NCBI GenBank assembly: GCA_002170395.1
Contig: NHEJ01000002.1
Coordinates: 91,395-155,394 of the forward strand
From: Betaproteobacteria bacterium TMED82
GTDB taxonomy: Bacteria > Pseudomonadota > Gammaproteobacteria > Burkholderiales > Burkholderiaceae_A
Direction: 5' to 3'
Length of the DNA stretch: 64,000 nt
This document shows, in pieces, positions 53,411 to 61,819 of the stretch (positions are counted from its first letter, which is position 1; each line of letters opens with the position of its first letter). Below the pieces are notes generated by a model that saw only the letters and a program-made list of their open reading frames with translations, was not told where the DNA came from and searched no databases. The translations under genes were made by a program, and so were the position numbers.

Positions 53411-54448
53411 CTATTGCAACCTTTCCGTTATTTTTTTATTTAATCCTCTTGGACTTTCAATCCAATATTCTCTTTCCAGGCCTTTTTCAGATTTTTTTAA
53501 AGCCACACTCGGTCTGTCTTTTGAAACCCTAAAATAACCGAGCAAATCGCTCTCAAACTGCTTTGCACCCATTTTTATACTCTCCCCATTTTCAAACACC
53601 TTACGAATTGAGTCGTTCAATCTATCCCACTCCTCAGCTGCAATCCAATCAATTTTCGGTACAATTATGATATGCGTAATACCATATCTGACATAGTTTC
53701 TAAGTTTTGTAATGTCTTCATTAGATAGGGCAAGACAACCATCTGAAGCTCTTGGCTCTCTGACATGAACACCTTCAGGCACCCCGTGAATCCAAATTCC
53801 ATAACCCGTTCTTCCAGATTTTCTATCATCTGCGTTAGGATAGTCTAAAGTTATTGCTAACCTACCCAACAATCCATCAGCCCTAAGTTTTTTCGGATTC
53901 TTAATTTCTTTAATTAGTCTGTAGACACCCAAAGGAGTTTTTTGATCACCTTCCTTGACTTTGTTGTCACCTGATAAACCAATCGAGGCATAAAAAACTT
54001 CCGACAACCTAAGTTTTCCAGAACTAGATAATTGATAAACGAACAGTCTTGTGCCCGATGTTTCCATAATCAGGACCGTTTTTATTAAACTGTTATCTTT
54101 TGGAATTCCAATGATATTAGCTGGGAACCTGTCCACTGGTATAGGCAAACTTCTGACGAAAGCCTCGTCGACAAACTGTTTATCTAAATCTTCATATTCC
54201 AAGTCAATTCCTGCCATTGTGAATAAAGATTGAGCTCTCAGCCAATGAGCTAGCGCGGACCTGGGTTCGTCAATGCTCGCAGATCTAGAGTAATTTTCCA
54301 CCCTCATTATGCTTTTGTGGTCTCCATTAGCGAAAGCTTTGGATGCAACTCTAAGCGACACGTTAACGGACCCCGCTGATACTGTATTGTGCATTATTGC
54401 TTGAAAACAAATGACTACAAAAAATATGCTTACATTTTTTTTAACCAT
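53411..54448 (-). CDS. L,D-transpeptidase (YkuD domain)
   Basis: A 345-residue periplasmic enzyme making 3-3 peptidoglycan cross-links or attaching proteins to the wall. The signal peptide ends at about TVSA (residues 1-25). The YkuD domain runs about 110-275 and contains GIWIHGVPEGVHVREPRASDGCLALSNED, with the catalytic H-x14-17-SDGC pattern and cysteine in SDGC. The C-terminus is short and lacks the NTF2-like domain found in Cds6-type fusions. That domain occurs instead in two separate proteins nearby (50056-50784 and 55005-55901). It ends three bases before the prfB start, so the two genes are probably co-transcribed. Confidence 0.9.
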   Translation of the reverse strand: MVKKNVSIFFVVICFQAIMHNTVSAGSVNVSLRVASKAFANGDHKSIMRVENYSRSASIDEPRSALAHWLRAQSLFTMAGIDLEYEDLDKQFVDEAFVRSLPIPVDRFPANIIGIPKDNSLIKTVLIMETSGTRLFVYQLSSSGKLRLSEVFYASIGLSGDNKVKEGDQKTPLGVYRLIKEIKNPKKLRADGLLGRLAITLDYPNADDRKSGRTGYGIWIHGVPEGVHVREPRASDGCLALSNEDITKLRNYVRYGITHIIIVPKIDWIAAEEWDRLNDSIRKVFENGESIKMGAKQFESDLLGYFRVSKDRPSVALKKSEKGLEREYWIESPRGLNKKITERLQ

Positions 54449-54462
54449 GGTTTAATTATAAG

Positions 54463-54999
54463 ATGAAATCAAAAAAAGAATTGAGAAAATCATTACTAAG
54501 CCTGAGAGATAAACTAACTGAGGTTGAACGATCGCAATCGTCAAAAAAAATTTCTCATAGTTTAAGTAAGATAATCCAAAAAGAAAAAGGTCCGATTGCT
54601 TTTTACTTGCCAATTAGAGACGAGTATGATCCAACAAATGTCATTAAAAATTGGCTTAAAGACAGTAAACAGAATATTGCATGCCTTCCAGTTATAGTTC
54701 GTAAAAATGCCCCGATGATTTTTAGAAAATGGACAGAAGATTGTAAACTCACAGAGGATTTATTAAATTTATCTGTTCCGGAGGAAAGTGCTGATGTTCT
54801 CCTTCCCTCTTTGGTTATAGTACCCACTCTGGGTTTTGATTGTAATAATTTCAGGTTAGGATATGGCGGTGGATATTACGACAGGACCCTATCTGGGCTC
54901 GATTCTCTGAATGTAGGAGTGTGTTTTTCCATCGGAAAAGTGCAGCGATTGACGGTACAAGAATACGATATTGCATTAGATTACATCATATCTGGCTAA
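54463..54999 (+). CDS. 5-formyltetrahydrofolate cyclo-ligase
   Basis: A 178-residue enzyme converting 5-formyl-THF to 5,10-methenyl-THF with ATP. LGYGGGYYDRTL (near 131-142) is the ATP and substrate glycine-rich motif of this family, preceded by VPTLGFD, and the N-terminus has K-x-x-L-R-K-S-L-L-S-L-R. Length is typical (about 180-200). It starts 15 bases from the divergent L,D-transpeptidase gene, so both share a very short promoter region. No 6S RNA is visible upstream, unlike the E. coli locus, where it precedes this gene. Confidence 0.92.
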   Translation: MKSKKELRKSLLSLRDKLTEVERSQSSKKISHSLSKIIQKEKGPIAFYLPIRDEYDPTNVIKNWLKDSKQNIACLPVIVRKNAPMIFRKWTEDCKLTEDLLNLSVPEESADVLLPSLVIVPTLGFDCNNFRLGYGGGYYDRTLSGLDSLNVGVCFSIGKVQRLTVQEYDIALDYIISG

Positions 55000-55004
55000 A
55001 AAAA

Positions 55005-55901
55005 CTATCCCTCAAAAATAATTTTCCAACCATTTCCATCGTTTATCAACTCCATAGTTTTCACTGTAAATAGGCGAGTGGAACCAGATTTGTAGCGTTG
55101 TTCGAACGAAATTTTTGCAGTTTTATTCGAGACTGTCTTGAATCTCAGCTTATCAATCTTTACTTTAATACTGCCTCTCTTTTTAATACGAGGTTTCCTA
55201 AACTTACTCCATTTTTTTAATGACTTATATCTCTTATTAGAGAACTTCGCCCCATAAAAACCGATATAAGCCTCAAAATCCTTATTCGACCATGCATCAG
55301 CCCAGAAAGCCAACATTTCTCTAATTTCCTCTCGACTATCTTTAACTATCGACATTGGAACCTCACTACCCAACTTGGGCAAAGTAGCTTCAGCAATTTG
55401 GCCATCACTTTTTCCCCCGCTTTCACGCACAAGAGCGGTCCGAGTTCGAGTCAGATCCAAAACCTCAGATTTTAAAGCTAACAAATTGTCTGGGGAATCT
55501 CTTTTTAACGCCTTAGTGTAAGAGATGGCAGCTTGCCTAGCTAGAATTTCCCTAAGATTTAAGAAAGCACTTCCGGTTTTTGGATCTCTACCAATAGCAT
55601 TTTCCAACAGAGCACGAGCTTCATCTAATTGGCCCATTGCAGCCAAAATTACAGACATATCATTTGCGACTTCAATGTTCTCTACATACTGAACAGATAG
55701 GCTATCGTAGGCTGCGAGAGCTTTATTTAGATCTCTGTTCTCAATAGCTATTTTTGCCTGCATTCGCGCCGAATTAAGAAGCTCTGAAGGCACCTCAACT
55801 CCGCAAGCGATCTGCACACTACAGACGCACCAAACAAACATCAGAAAAATCCGCATATATTTTTTAATATTTACCACATTATCTACTTTATTCTCTAGCA
55901 T
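55005..55901 (-). CDS. Exported TPR-like protein with C-terminal NTF2-like (Cds6-type) domain
   Basis: About 298 residues from the ATG at 55901, which overlaps the fdx stop; ATGs at 55928 and 55856 are other options, and the last one gives the tightest signal peptide (MRIFLMFVWCVCSVQIACG). Residues about 50-150 form helical TPR-like repeats (LNKALAAYDSL, ANDMSVILAAMGQLDEARALLE, GSAFLNLREIL). The C-terminal about 110 residues have FWADAWSNKDFEAYIGFYGAKF and GWKIIFEG, the NTF2-like domain of Cds6-type proteins. In other bacteria the domain is fused to a YkuD transpeptidase. Here the enzyme is a separate gene 560 bases away, so the two may form a complex. Confidence 0.7.
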   Translation of the reverse strand: MLENKVDNVVNIKKYMRIFLMFVWCVCSVQIACGVEVPSELLNSARMQAKIAIENRDLNKALAAYDSLSVQYVENIEVANDMSVILAAMGQLDEARALLENAIGRDPKTGSAFLNLREILARQAAISYTKALKRDSPDNLLALKSEVLDLTRTRTALVRESGGKSDGQIAEATLPKLGSEVPMSIVKDSREEIREMLAFWADAWSNKDFEAYIGFYGAKFSNKRYKSLKKWSKFRKPRIKKRGSIKVKIDKLRFKTVSNKTAKISFEQRYKSGSTRLFTVKTMELINDGNGWKIIFEG

Positions 55902-56220
55902 GATTGATAGTGTAAAGAGGGATTTCAACTTCTAAGTCAGCAACACCCACATCAACTTGGCATGATAACCTAGAATTTCCTGTTAAACCCCAAGCTCTAT
56001 CCAGTAAATCTTCTTCGTCTTCATCGGCACACTCCAGACTTTCAAAACCTTTTTTAATAATCACATGACATGTGGTGCAAGCTCTAGACATTTCACAAGC
56101 GTGCTCAATATTTATATTATGAGAGAGCAATGCTTTACATAAATTTTCACCCTTCTCTAGGACAAACTCCTTCCCATCGGGACATAGCTCGGGGTGACGT
56201 AGAACAGTTACTTTAGCCAT
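55888..56220 (-). CDS. fdx: ISC-type 2Fe-2S ferredoxin
   Basis: A 110-residue adrenodoxin-type ferredoxin that supplies electrons to IscS/IscU during cluster assembly. The cluster cysteines are in HACEMSRACTTCH (C-x5-C-x2-C) and LSCQV, with the acidic segment ECADEDEEDLLDRAWGL that contacts IscS. The ATG shares a base with the hscA stop (TAATG), implying translational coupling. Its 3' end overlaps the next gene. As the last ISC gene it lacks a downstream iscX, in agreement with many Betaproteobacteria. Confidence 0.95.
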   Translation of the reverse strand: MAKVTVLRHPELCPDGKEFVLEKGENLCKALLSHNINIEHACEMSRACTTCHVIIKKGFESLECADEDEEDLLDRAWGLTGNSRLSCQVDVGVADLEVEIPLYTINHARE

Positions 56221-58136
56221 TATTTTTCCTCACAAGACGAATTAGCGCTAACATTTTTGATATTTTTACCCACAATTGCTTTTCCGATGGCTCTATTCAT
56301 TCTTCTTTCCACCAAAGGAAGAGCCAACAAATTAATCTCATCATTTATTAACTTGAAAACTTCGATTTTCGCTATTTTCTCCCTCAATAATTTTTCACCT
56401 TTTTTAATGGCATCATCTAGATTTTTAGATTCCGATGCATCAAGAAGATCTCCATCAACTTTAATTGCTGTTCTTACAGCGTCTAAATTCATTTCAAGTT
56501 CAACTAAGGTTTCCTGGTAAATTCTAGAATTTTTATCTTTAGAAGCATGAGAAAAACTCTCGCTGATAATCTTTTCAATCTCGTCTTTGTCCAAACCGAA
56601 ACTTGGCTTTACCTCAACAGAAGTAGTAACACCCGTTTCATTTTCCTTAGCCTCAACTGCTAATAGTCCATCAGCATCAACTTGGAATGAAACTGTTATA
56701 CGAGCCTGCCCAGATATCATTGGGGGTATTTTATCAATTAGGAATCTGGCTAAACTCCTGCAATCCCTTACTAACTCTCTCTCCCCTTGAACAACATGAA
56801 TTATCATTGCAGTTTGCCCGTCCTTGAAAGTAGTAAACTCCTGGGCTTTGGATACAGGTATAGGGGAGTTCCTTGGGATAATTTTTTCAACAAGACCTCC
56901 CATCGTTTCTAACCCTAAACTTAACGGCAGAACATCTAAAAGAAGCCAGTCATCGCCTTCACCTCTGTTCCCTACGAGCAAATCAGCTTGCAAAGCGGCT
57001 CCCACAACTACCGCTTCATCTGGATTAATATCCACACGAGGTTTGCGGCCAAAAAACTTTTCAACCGCCTTTCTTATAACATTTAATCTCGTCGACCCAC
57101 CTACAAAAACTACTTCGTCAATAGCGGTCCTATCCAAGCCAGAATCGAATAATAGTGACTTACAAATATCAATTGTTTCATCAACGAGGTGTTTAGTTGC
57201 GTTAATAAACTCTTTCTCAGAAATTTTAAAAGATAAAAGCCGCTTACCTCTAAATTCCCAAGTGAATTCCGCAATCTCATCGATATTATCTTTAAAGAAA
57301 AAACCCTCCTTGACATTTTTTACCTTTTCAAGAAAACTGCTCAACTCATACTTTGTAAGTTCCCCGATCTGAATTTTTTTACCAGCCAAAAGAAGCTTAG
57401 CTAACTCTTCGTCAAAATCATCCCCGCCCAAAGAGGTGTTTCCACCAGTCGCAATAACCTTAAATATTTCCTTTTCCAATTTAAGTAAAGAAACATCAAA
57501 TGTGCCTCCCCCTAAATCGTAAACGAGAAAAATCCCTTCCTTTTTTTTATCGAGACCATAAGCTAAAGCAGCAGCAGTAGGTTCATTCATCAATCTCATC
57601 ACCTCAAGTCCAGCTAATTTGGCAGAATCTTTTGTTGCTTGTCTCTGAGCATCATCAAAATGTGCGGGCACCGTAAGAACAACACCCTCCAATTGACCGG
57701 AGGCAGATTCAGCAATTTTCTTCAAGTGAATTAATATTTCAGCAGAAATTTCTACCGGTGACTTTTTCCCAGAGGGAGTGTCAACAACAAGCTTCTTTCG
57801 GCCCTTTGATTCTTCTTCAAGTAAATGCACACTTAAAGCTTTTTCGCTAAAATCTGAAAGCGCTTTACCCATTAGTCTTTTGACCGAGGATATAATGACA
57901 CCAGATTTATTTAAGTTTGAGCCAACCACACTGCCTACTAAAGGATCACCGCTTTCTCTATAGTTAACTACCGAAGGTATGATACTGGCACCATTGACAT
58001 CCAAAAATAGTTCAACTTCATGGTTTACAACCGAGCCAATCAAAGAGTTTGTGGTTCCCAGATCTATTCCAGCAACAAACTTTTTTTTCCTGTCTTGCTG
58101 TGCCCCATCTGGTTCAGAAATTTGAAGTAATGCCAT
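56220..58136 (-). CDS. hscA: Fe-S biogenesis Hsp70 chaperone
   Basis: A 638-residue specialised Hsp70 that binds the LPPVK loop of IscU and uses ATP to promote cluster transfer. The start is set at the ATG at 58136, giving MALLQISEPD as in other HscA proteins; a TTG two codons upstream is in frame. The ATPase domain spans about 20-385 (FVAGIDLGTTNSLIG, VYDLGGGTFDVSLL, EVVFVGGSTRLNVIRK). The substrate-binding domain (DVLPLSLGLETMGG) and helical lid follow. The gap to hscB is two bases, and it overlaps fdx by one base. Confidence 0.96.
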   Translation of the reverse strand: MALLQISEPDGAQQDRKKKFVAGIDLGTTNSLIGSVVNHEVELFLDVNGASIIPSVVNYRESGDPLVGSVVGSNLNKSGVIISSVKRLMGKALSDFSEKALSVHLLEEESKGRKKLVVDTPSGKKSPVEISAEILIHLKKIAESASGQLEGVVLTVPAHFDDAQRQATKDSAKLAGLEVMRLMNEPTAAALAYGLDKKKEGIFLVYDLGGGTFDVSLLKLEKEIFKVIATGGNTSLGGDDFDEELAKLLLAGKKIQIGELTKYELSSFLEKVKNVKEGFFFKDNIDEIAEFTWEFRGKRLLSFKISEKEFINATKHLVDETIDICKSLLFDSGLDRTAIDEVVFVGGSTRLNVIRKAVEKFFGRKPRVDINPDEAVVVGAALQADLLVGNRGEGDDWLLLDVLPLSLGLETMGGLVEKIIPRNSPIPVSKAQEFTTFKDGQTAMIIHVVQGERELVRDCRSLARFLIDKIPPMISGQARITVSFQVDADGLLAVEAKENETGVTTSVEVKPSFGLDKDEIEKIISESFSHASKDKNSRIYQETLVELEMNLDAVRTAIKVDGDLLDASESKNLDDAIKKGEKLLREKIAKIEVFKLINDEINLLALPLVERRMNRAIGKAIVGKNIKNVSANSSCEEK

Positions 58137-58138
58137 TA

Positions 58139-58687
58139 TCAATACTTCTCTATAGCTTTTTTAATAGAAACGAGAAAATTTGTTGCAAACATCAAACGAC
58201 TTATCTGATTACCAAGTAAACTATCAAAGTTTTTTTTCTCTCTCGTTTTGAAAATACGACCTATCTGCAACATGGCATTGGCCTTAACCTCCATAACTTC
58301 AGACCACAAATTATTCAAGTGTTCAAGTTGCTTATCAGACAGCTTTTCTAATTGCTCAATGTCGTCCAATCTCTCACGCAGCTCCAATTGATATTCCAAG
58401 CTAGCTGTATCGGACTCCCTAAATTCCTCCACTTTAGAGTCGACGCCAAGTAGCGAGCATAAGTGAATAGCTCTACGAATTGGATCCCGTAAAATGTCAA
58501 AGCCGGCGTTTATTTGCGTGGAGTACTTATTGGCTGCACTTTTTTCAATTTGCGAACTATTCACAAACTTATCCGGATGAACTTCTAACAACATAGAATC
58601 ACGAATTCTCTCTAGCTCTCCGACTTCTATTTCAAAGTCTTCCTTCAAAGAAAACAGCGAAAAATAATTGCAAAATTTACCTGTCAC
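58139..58687 (-). CDS. hscB: Fe-S co-chaperone HscB
   Basis: A 182-residue J-protein that delivers IscU to HscA and stimulates its ATPase. The J-domain (about 1-80) holds the invariant HPD at 37-39 (LEVHPDKF). The C-terminal three-helix bundle (about 95-180) contains LEYQLELRERLDDIEQLEK, which binds IscU. The start is GTG at 58687, six bases after the iscA stop. Length is typical (about 170). No binding site is obvious, so translation may depend on coupling to iscA. Confidence 0.93.
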   Translation of the reverse strand: MTGKFCNYFSLFSLKEDFEIEVGELERIRDSMLLEVHPDKFVNSSQIEKSAANKYSTQINAGFDILRDPIRRAIHLCSLLGVDSKVEEFRESDTASLEYQLELRERLDDIEQLEKLSDKQLEHLNNLWSEVMEVKANAMLQIGRIFKTREKKNFDSLLGNQISRLMFATNFLVSIKKAIEKY

Positions 58688-58693
58688 TGCGAA

Positions 58694-59020
58694 TCACACT
58701 TGAAAAGATTCCCCGCAACCACATTCACCCTTGATGTTTGGGTTTGTGAACTTAAACCCCTCATTTAGACCTTCCTTGACGAAGTCTAATTTTGTTCCGT
58801 CCAAATAAACTAAACTTTTCGGATCTACAAAAATAGAAACACCAAAGCACTCAAACAGCAAGTCATTTTTATCTTTGTTGTCCACAAACTCTAATTTATA
58901 TGCTAACCCGGAACAACCGGCGGTTCTTACACCAAGTCGTATTCCACTCCCTTTGCCTCTTTTTACTAAAGACCTCTTAACGTGTTGGGCAGCTTTTTCA
59001 GTTAACGAAACTCCATTCAT
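58694..59020 (-). CDS. iscA: A-type iron-sulfur carrier
   Basis: A 108-residue A-type carrier that inserts clusters into target proteins. The three invariant cysteines are C36 in TAGCSGLAY and C100/C102 in GECGCGESF at the C-terminus. AGGGG precedes the ATG. It sits between iscU and hscB in the normal ISC order, 24 bases after iscU. Confidence 0.95.
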   Translation of the reverse strand: MNGVSLTEKAAQHVKRSLVKRGKGSGIRLGVRTAGCSGLAYKLEFVDNKDKNDLLFECFGVSIFVDPKSLVYLDGTKLDFVKEGLNEGFKFTNPNIKGECGCGESFQV

Positions 59021-59044
59021 ACTGAACCCCTACAGGTGATGTTT

Positions 59045-59425
59045 TTATTCTGACTTCTTTTTGTAATCTTGAACAGCAGCTTTAATGGCGTCCTCAGCGA
59101 GAATGGAGCAATGTATTTTGACAGGTGGCAGTGCCAACTCGCTAGCTATCTGGGTATTGCGAATTTTAGCCGCATCCTCTAAAGACTTCCCCTTGACCCA
59201 CTCGGTAACAAGCGAGGAAGAAGCAATTGCTGACCCACAGCCGTAGGTTTTGAACTTTGCATCTTCAATAACCCCCTTTGCATTAACCTTGATTTGAAGT
59301 TTCATTACATCACCGCAGGCCGGAGCACCAACCATACCAGTTCCGACGCTTGGGTCCTCTTTATCTAATGATCCAACGTTTCTAGGATTCTCATAATGAT
59401 CTATCACCTTGTTGCTATATGCCAT
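59045..59425 (-). CDS. iscU: Iron-sulfur cluster scaffold
   Basis: A 126-residue scaffold on which 2Fe-2S and 4Fe-4S clusters are built. The ligands C37 (GAPACGDV), C63 (YGCGSA) and C106 (KIHCS) and Asp39 are present. LPPVK (99-103), the HscA recognition site, is intact. The start at 59425 is favoured by GGGAGAGG upstream. It follows iscS by 29 bases. Confidence 0.97.
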   Translation of the reverse strand: MAYSNKVIDHYENPRNVGSLDKEDPSVGTGMVGAPACGDVMKLQIKVNAKGVIEDAKFKTYGCGSAIASSSLVTEWVKGKSLEDAAKIRNTQIASELALPPVKIHCSILAEDAIKAAVQDYKKKSE

Positions 59426-59454
59426 CAACCTCTCCCTTGTAAATTAGTAGTGGA

Positions 59455-60663
59455 CTAATGAGCTGCCCACTGGATTTTGTTCAAATCAATTCCCTCTTTA
59501 TGCATTTCCCACAATGGAGACATCTGTCTGAGCCTACCCACCTGTTCTGTTAACAATTTAATTGTATAATCAACATCCTCCTCTGTGGTAAATCGCCCTA
59601 TAGAAAAACGAATGGAGGAATGTGCTAGTTCATCACTCCTTCCTAATGCTCGTAGTACATACGAAGGCTCTAGACTAGCACTTGTGCATGCGGAGCCTGA
59701 AGAAACAGCAATGCCTTTGATGGCCATCAGCAAACTTTCGCCCTCGACATAATTAAAGCTGACATTCAAGTTGTGAGGAACCCTCTTATCCATATCTCCG
59801 TTTAAGAAAACGGATTCAATCTTACTTAAACCGTCCCACAGCCTGTCACGCAGTGATCGGATGCGCTCGTTTTCTGAACCCAAGTTTAATTTGGCGATTT
59901 CAAACGCTTTTCCCATCCCCACTATCTGATGAGTTGCAAGAGTTCCAGATCGCATACCTCTCTCATGCCCCCCCCCATGAATTTGAGCTTCCAATCTGAT
60001 CCTAGGTTTTCTCCTTACGAATAGAGACCCAATTCCCTTTGGGCCATATGTTTTATGTGCAGAAAATGACATCAAATCAACTTTCATACTCTTTAAGTCA
60101 ATCACAACTTTTCCAGTGGCTTGAGCACTATCCACATGAAAAATAACTCCTTTTTCTCTACAAATATTGGCAAGTTTTTCAACATCTTGAATAACTCCAA
60201 TCTCATTATTTACAAACATAATAGACGCTAAAATCGTGTCCGGCCTCAGACACTTCTCAAAATCATCTAAATCAAGAAGTCCATTCTCCTTAACCCCAAG
60301 ATAAGTGACATCAAACCCTTCTCTCTCTAATTCCCTGCATGCGTCTAAGGTTGCCTTATGCTCTGTCTGTACAGTTACGATGTGCTTACCCCTATCCTTA
60401 TAAAATTTTGCCACACCCTTCAATGCTAAATTTATCGACTCCGTCGCTCCCGAAGTCCAAACGAGCTCTCTCGGATCGCAGTTAACTAAGTTTGCGATCT
60501 GCGCTCTAGCATTTTCAACAGCTTCTTCAGCTTTCCACCCAAATTTGTGGCTCCTGGAGGCTGGATTTCCGAAATCTTCTCGCAGAAACGGAACCATAAC
60601 GTCAACAACTCTTGGATCCACCGGTGTGGTAGAAGAATAATCTAAATATATTGGATCTTTCAT
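59455..60663 (-). CDS. iscS: Cysteine desulfurase
   Basis: A 402-residue PLP enzyme that removes sulfur from cysteine for IscU and thiolated tRNA. The Schiff-base lysine is K204 in [12 protein letters not shown]. The catalytic cysteine is C325 in [23 protein letters not shown] (71-83) and VDSAQATGK contact PLP. Length and order fit standard IscS (404 in E. coli). AGGA lies upstream of the ATG at 60663, 15 bases after the iscR stop. Confidence 0.97.
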   Translation of the reverse strand: MKDPIYLDYSSTTPVDPRVVDVMVPFLREDFGNPASRSHKFGWKAEEAVENARAQIANLVNCDPRELVWTSGATESINLALKGVAKFYKDRGKHIVTVQTEHKATLDACRELEREGFDVTYLGVKENGLLDLDDFEKCLRPDTILASIMFVNNEIGVIQDVEKLANICREKGVIFHVDSAQATGKVVIDLKSMKVDLMSFSAHKTYGPKGIGSLFVRRKPRIRLEAQIHGGGHERGMRSGTLATHQIVGMGKAFEIAKLNLGSENERIRSLRDRLWDGLSKIESVFLNGDMDKRVPHNLNVSFNYVEGESLLMAIKGIAVSSGSACTSASLEPSYVLRALGRSDELAHSSIRFSIGRFTTEEDVDYTIKLLTEQVGRLRQMSPLWEMHKEGIDLNKIQWAAH

Positions 60664-60678
60664 AGTTAATATTCCTAA

Positions 60679-61149
60679 TTAATCCTTGAACACTACTTCC
60701 ATAGGCTTTACTTCAGCTTCGCCAGTTAAAACTTTCTCTTGCTTCTGTCTTTGCTTCAAAACCAAATCATACAGATTTACAGAATCAAGAAAATCTACCA
60801 TATGTCGACTCAAGTCAGCCCAAAGTTCATGTGTCATGCAAACATCATCATCTTTGCAATTTTGTTTGCCACCGCACTGAGTCGCGTCCATAGGTTCATC
60901 GACAGCGTAGATGATGTCAGCCACGGTTATGTCCGCAGCCTCACGACCCAAACGATAGCCGCCACCAGGTCCTCTACAGGAACTTACTAATTCATGTCTT
61001 CGCAATCTACCAAATAACTGTTCCAGGTATGACAACGAAATGCTTTGTCTATCACTTATCCTTGAGAGTGCTACCGGCCCCTTCTCCTGCCGTAAGGCCA
61101 AATCAATCATTGCAGTAACGGCAAAACGTCCTTTAGTGGTAAGTCTCAT
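60679..61149 (-). CDS. iscR: Iron-sulfur cluster regulator
   Basis: A 156-residue Rrf2-family regulator. The start at 61149 ([14 protein letters not shown]) has AGGAGA six bases upstream; an in-frame start at 61173 would add eight residues but remove that binding site. The winged helix-turn-helix covers about 1-75. Cluster ligands C92, C98 and C104 with His107 are in [17 protein letters not shown]. The 2Fe-2S form represses the isc operon and the apo form acts at other promoters. It is the first gene of the operon, with a TATAAT promoter just upstream. Confidence 0.96.
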   Translation of the reverse strand: MRLTTKGRFAVTAMIDLALRQEKGPVALSRISDRQSISLSYLEQLFGRLRRHELVSSCRGPGGGYRLGREAADITVADIIYAVDEPMDATQCGGKQNCKDDDVCMTHELWADLSRHMVDFLDSVNLYDLVLKQRQKQEKVLTGEAEVKPMEVVFKD

Positions 61150-61171
61150 GCCAAATCTCCTATTCCCGACC

Positions 61172-61200
61172 ATTATACTCAGTTTTAAGAGAGTTACACA
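61172..61200 (-). promoter_or_regulatory. iscR operon promoter
   Basis: On the minus strand a perfect -10 element TATAAT occupies 61177-61172. At 17 bases upstream a weak -35 element (TGTGTA) lies at about 61200-61195. Transcription would start about 16 bases before the iscR ATG. AACTGAGTATAAT partly resembles the right half of an IscR type 1 site (AGTCRRSTAT, about 7 of 10), so IscR autorepression is plausible but the site is incomplete. Confidence 0.5.
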
Positions 61201-61254
61201 GTAGATTTAGTTCCAAAAAGCTAGAATTTATAGGGTTATCTTCTCTTGAACCCC

Positions 61255-61755
61255 TCAGGCTACCTTCGAGGATCTCAACCTAATCATTTCTGTTAAGCCC
61301 CTACAAGCATCCTCTATACTTTTAAAAACAGCTTCAATGGATTTCAAATTGTCCATCTGAGGCATGCCAACCGTTGCATTTATCGAATTTGGAGCAAAGC
61401 GCATTATCAAGTGAAGCTTACACCAATATTTCTTTGGGCATGATTTCCTTATCGCGGATAGATCCTCCCAATTCATTGCGAGGATATACTCAAATCTTTT
61501 AAAGTCACTTTGGGTTACCCTTCTAGTGCGACGGTCGCCAAGGACATAGCCTTTCTTTGAGGCAATCTTCCTCAATTTTGTTCCCAAAATTGTAGTTCTA
61601 AAAACTTTCTCATCCGACTCTCCGATCGTCAAACCAGCTGAGTCAACCATTACCAAATCATCCAAACCCAGGTCACGCAGCTTGGAGACTAAAATAACTG
61701 CCGCTAATGGCGATCTGAATAAATTTTTATTGGATACAAATAATATTTGCGTCAT
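61255..61755 (-). CDS. LMW protein-tyrosine-phosphatase homologue lacking catalytic residues
   Basis: A 166-residue protein with the LMW-PTP fold signature. The N-terminal phosphate loop of active enzymes is C-x4-C-R-S (FVCLGNICRSPLA). Here it reads FVSNKNLFRSPLA: the nucleophile cysteine is Ser8 and the second cysteine is Phe13, though Arg14 and Ser15 remain. The late D-P-Y/acid motif is also absent (MPQMDN near 127-132). Other family features persist (DSAGLTIGE, FEYILAMNWEDL). AGGAG precedes the ATG, and the frame is intact, so it looks like an expressed pseudoenzyme and not a decayed gene. Active homologues occupy this slot beside iscR in Betaproteobacteria. Confidence 0.75.
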   Translation of the reverse strand: MTQILFVSNKNLFRSPLAAVILVSKLRDLGLDDLVMVDSAGLTIGESDEKVFRTTILGTKLRKIASKKGYVLGDRRTRRVTQSDFKRFEYILAMNWEDLSAIRKSCPKKYWCKLHLIMRFAPNSINATVGMPQMDNLKSIEAVFKSIEDACRGLTEMIRLRSSKVA

Positions 61756-61819
61756 TATCTCCTGCCCATTAAGTAATTAAAAATTATAAATTGCAAAGCC
61801 TCAAGTATCAAAAATATTA

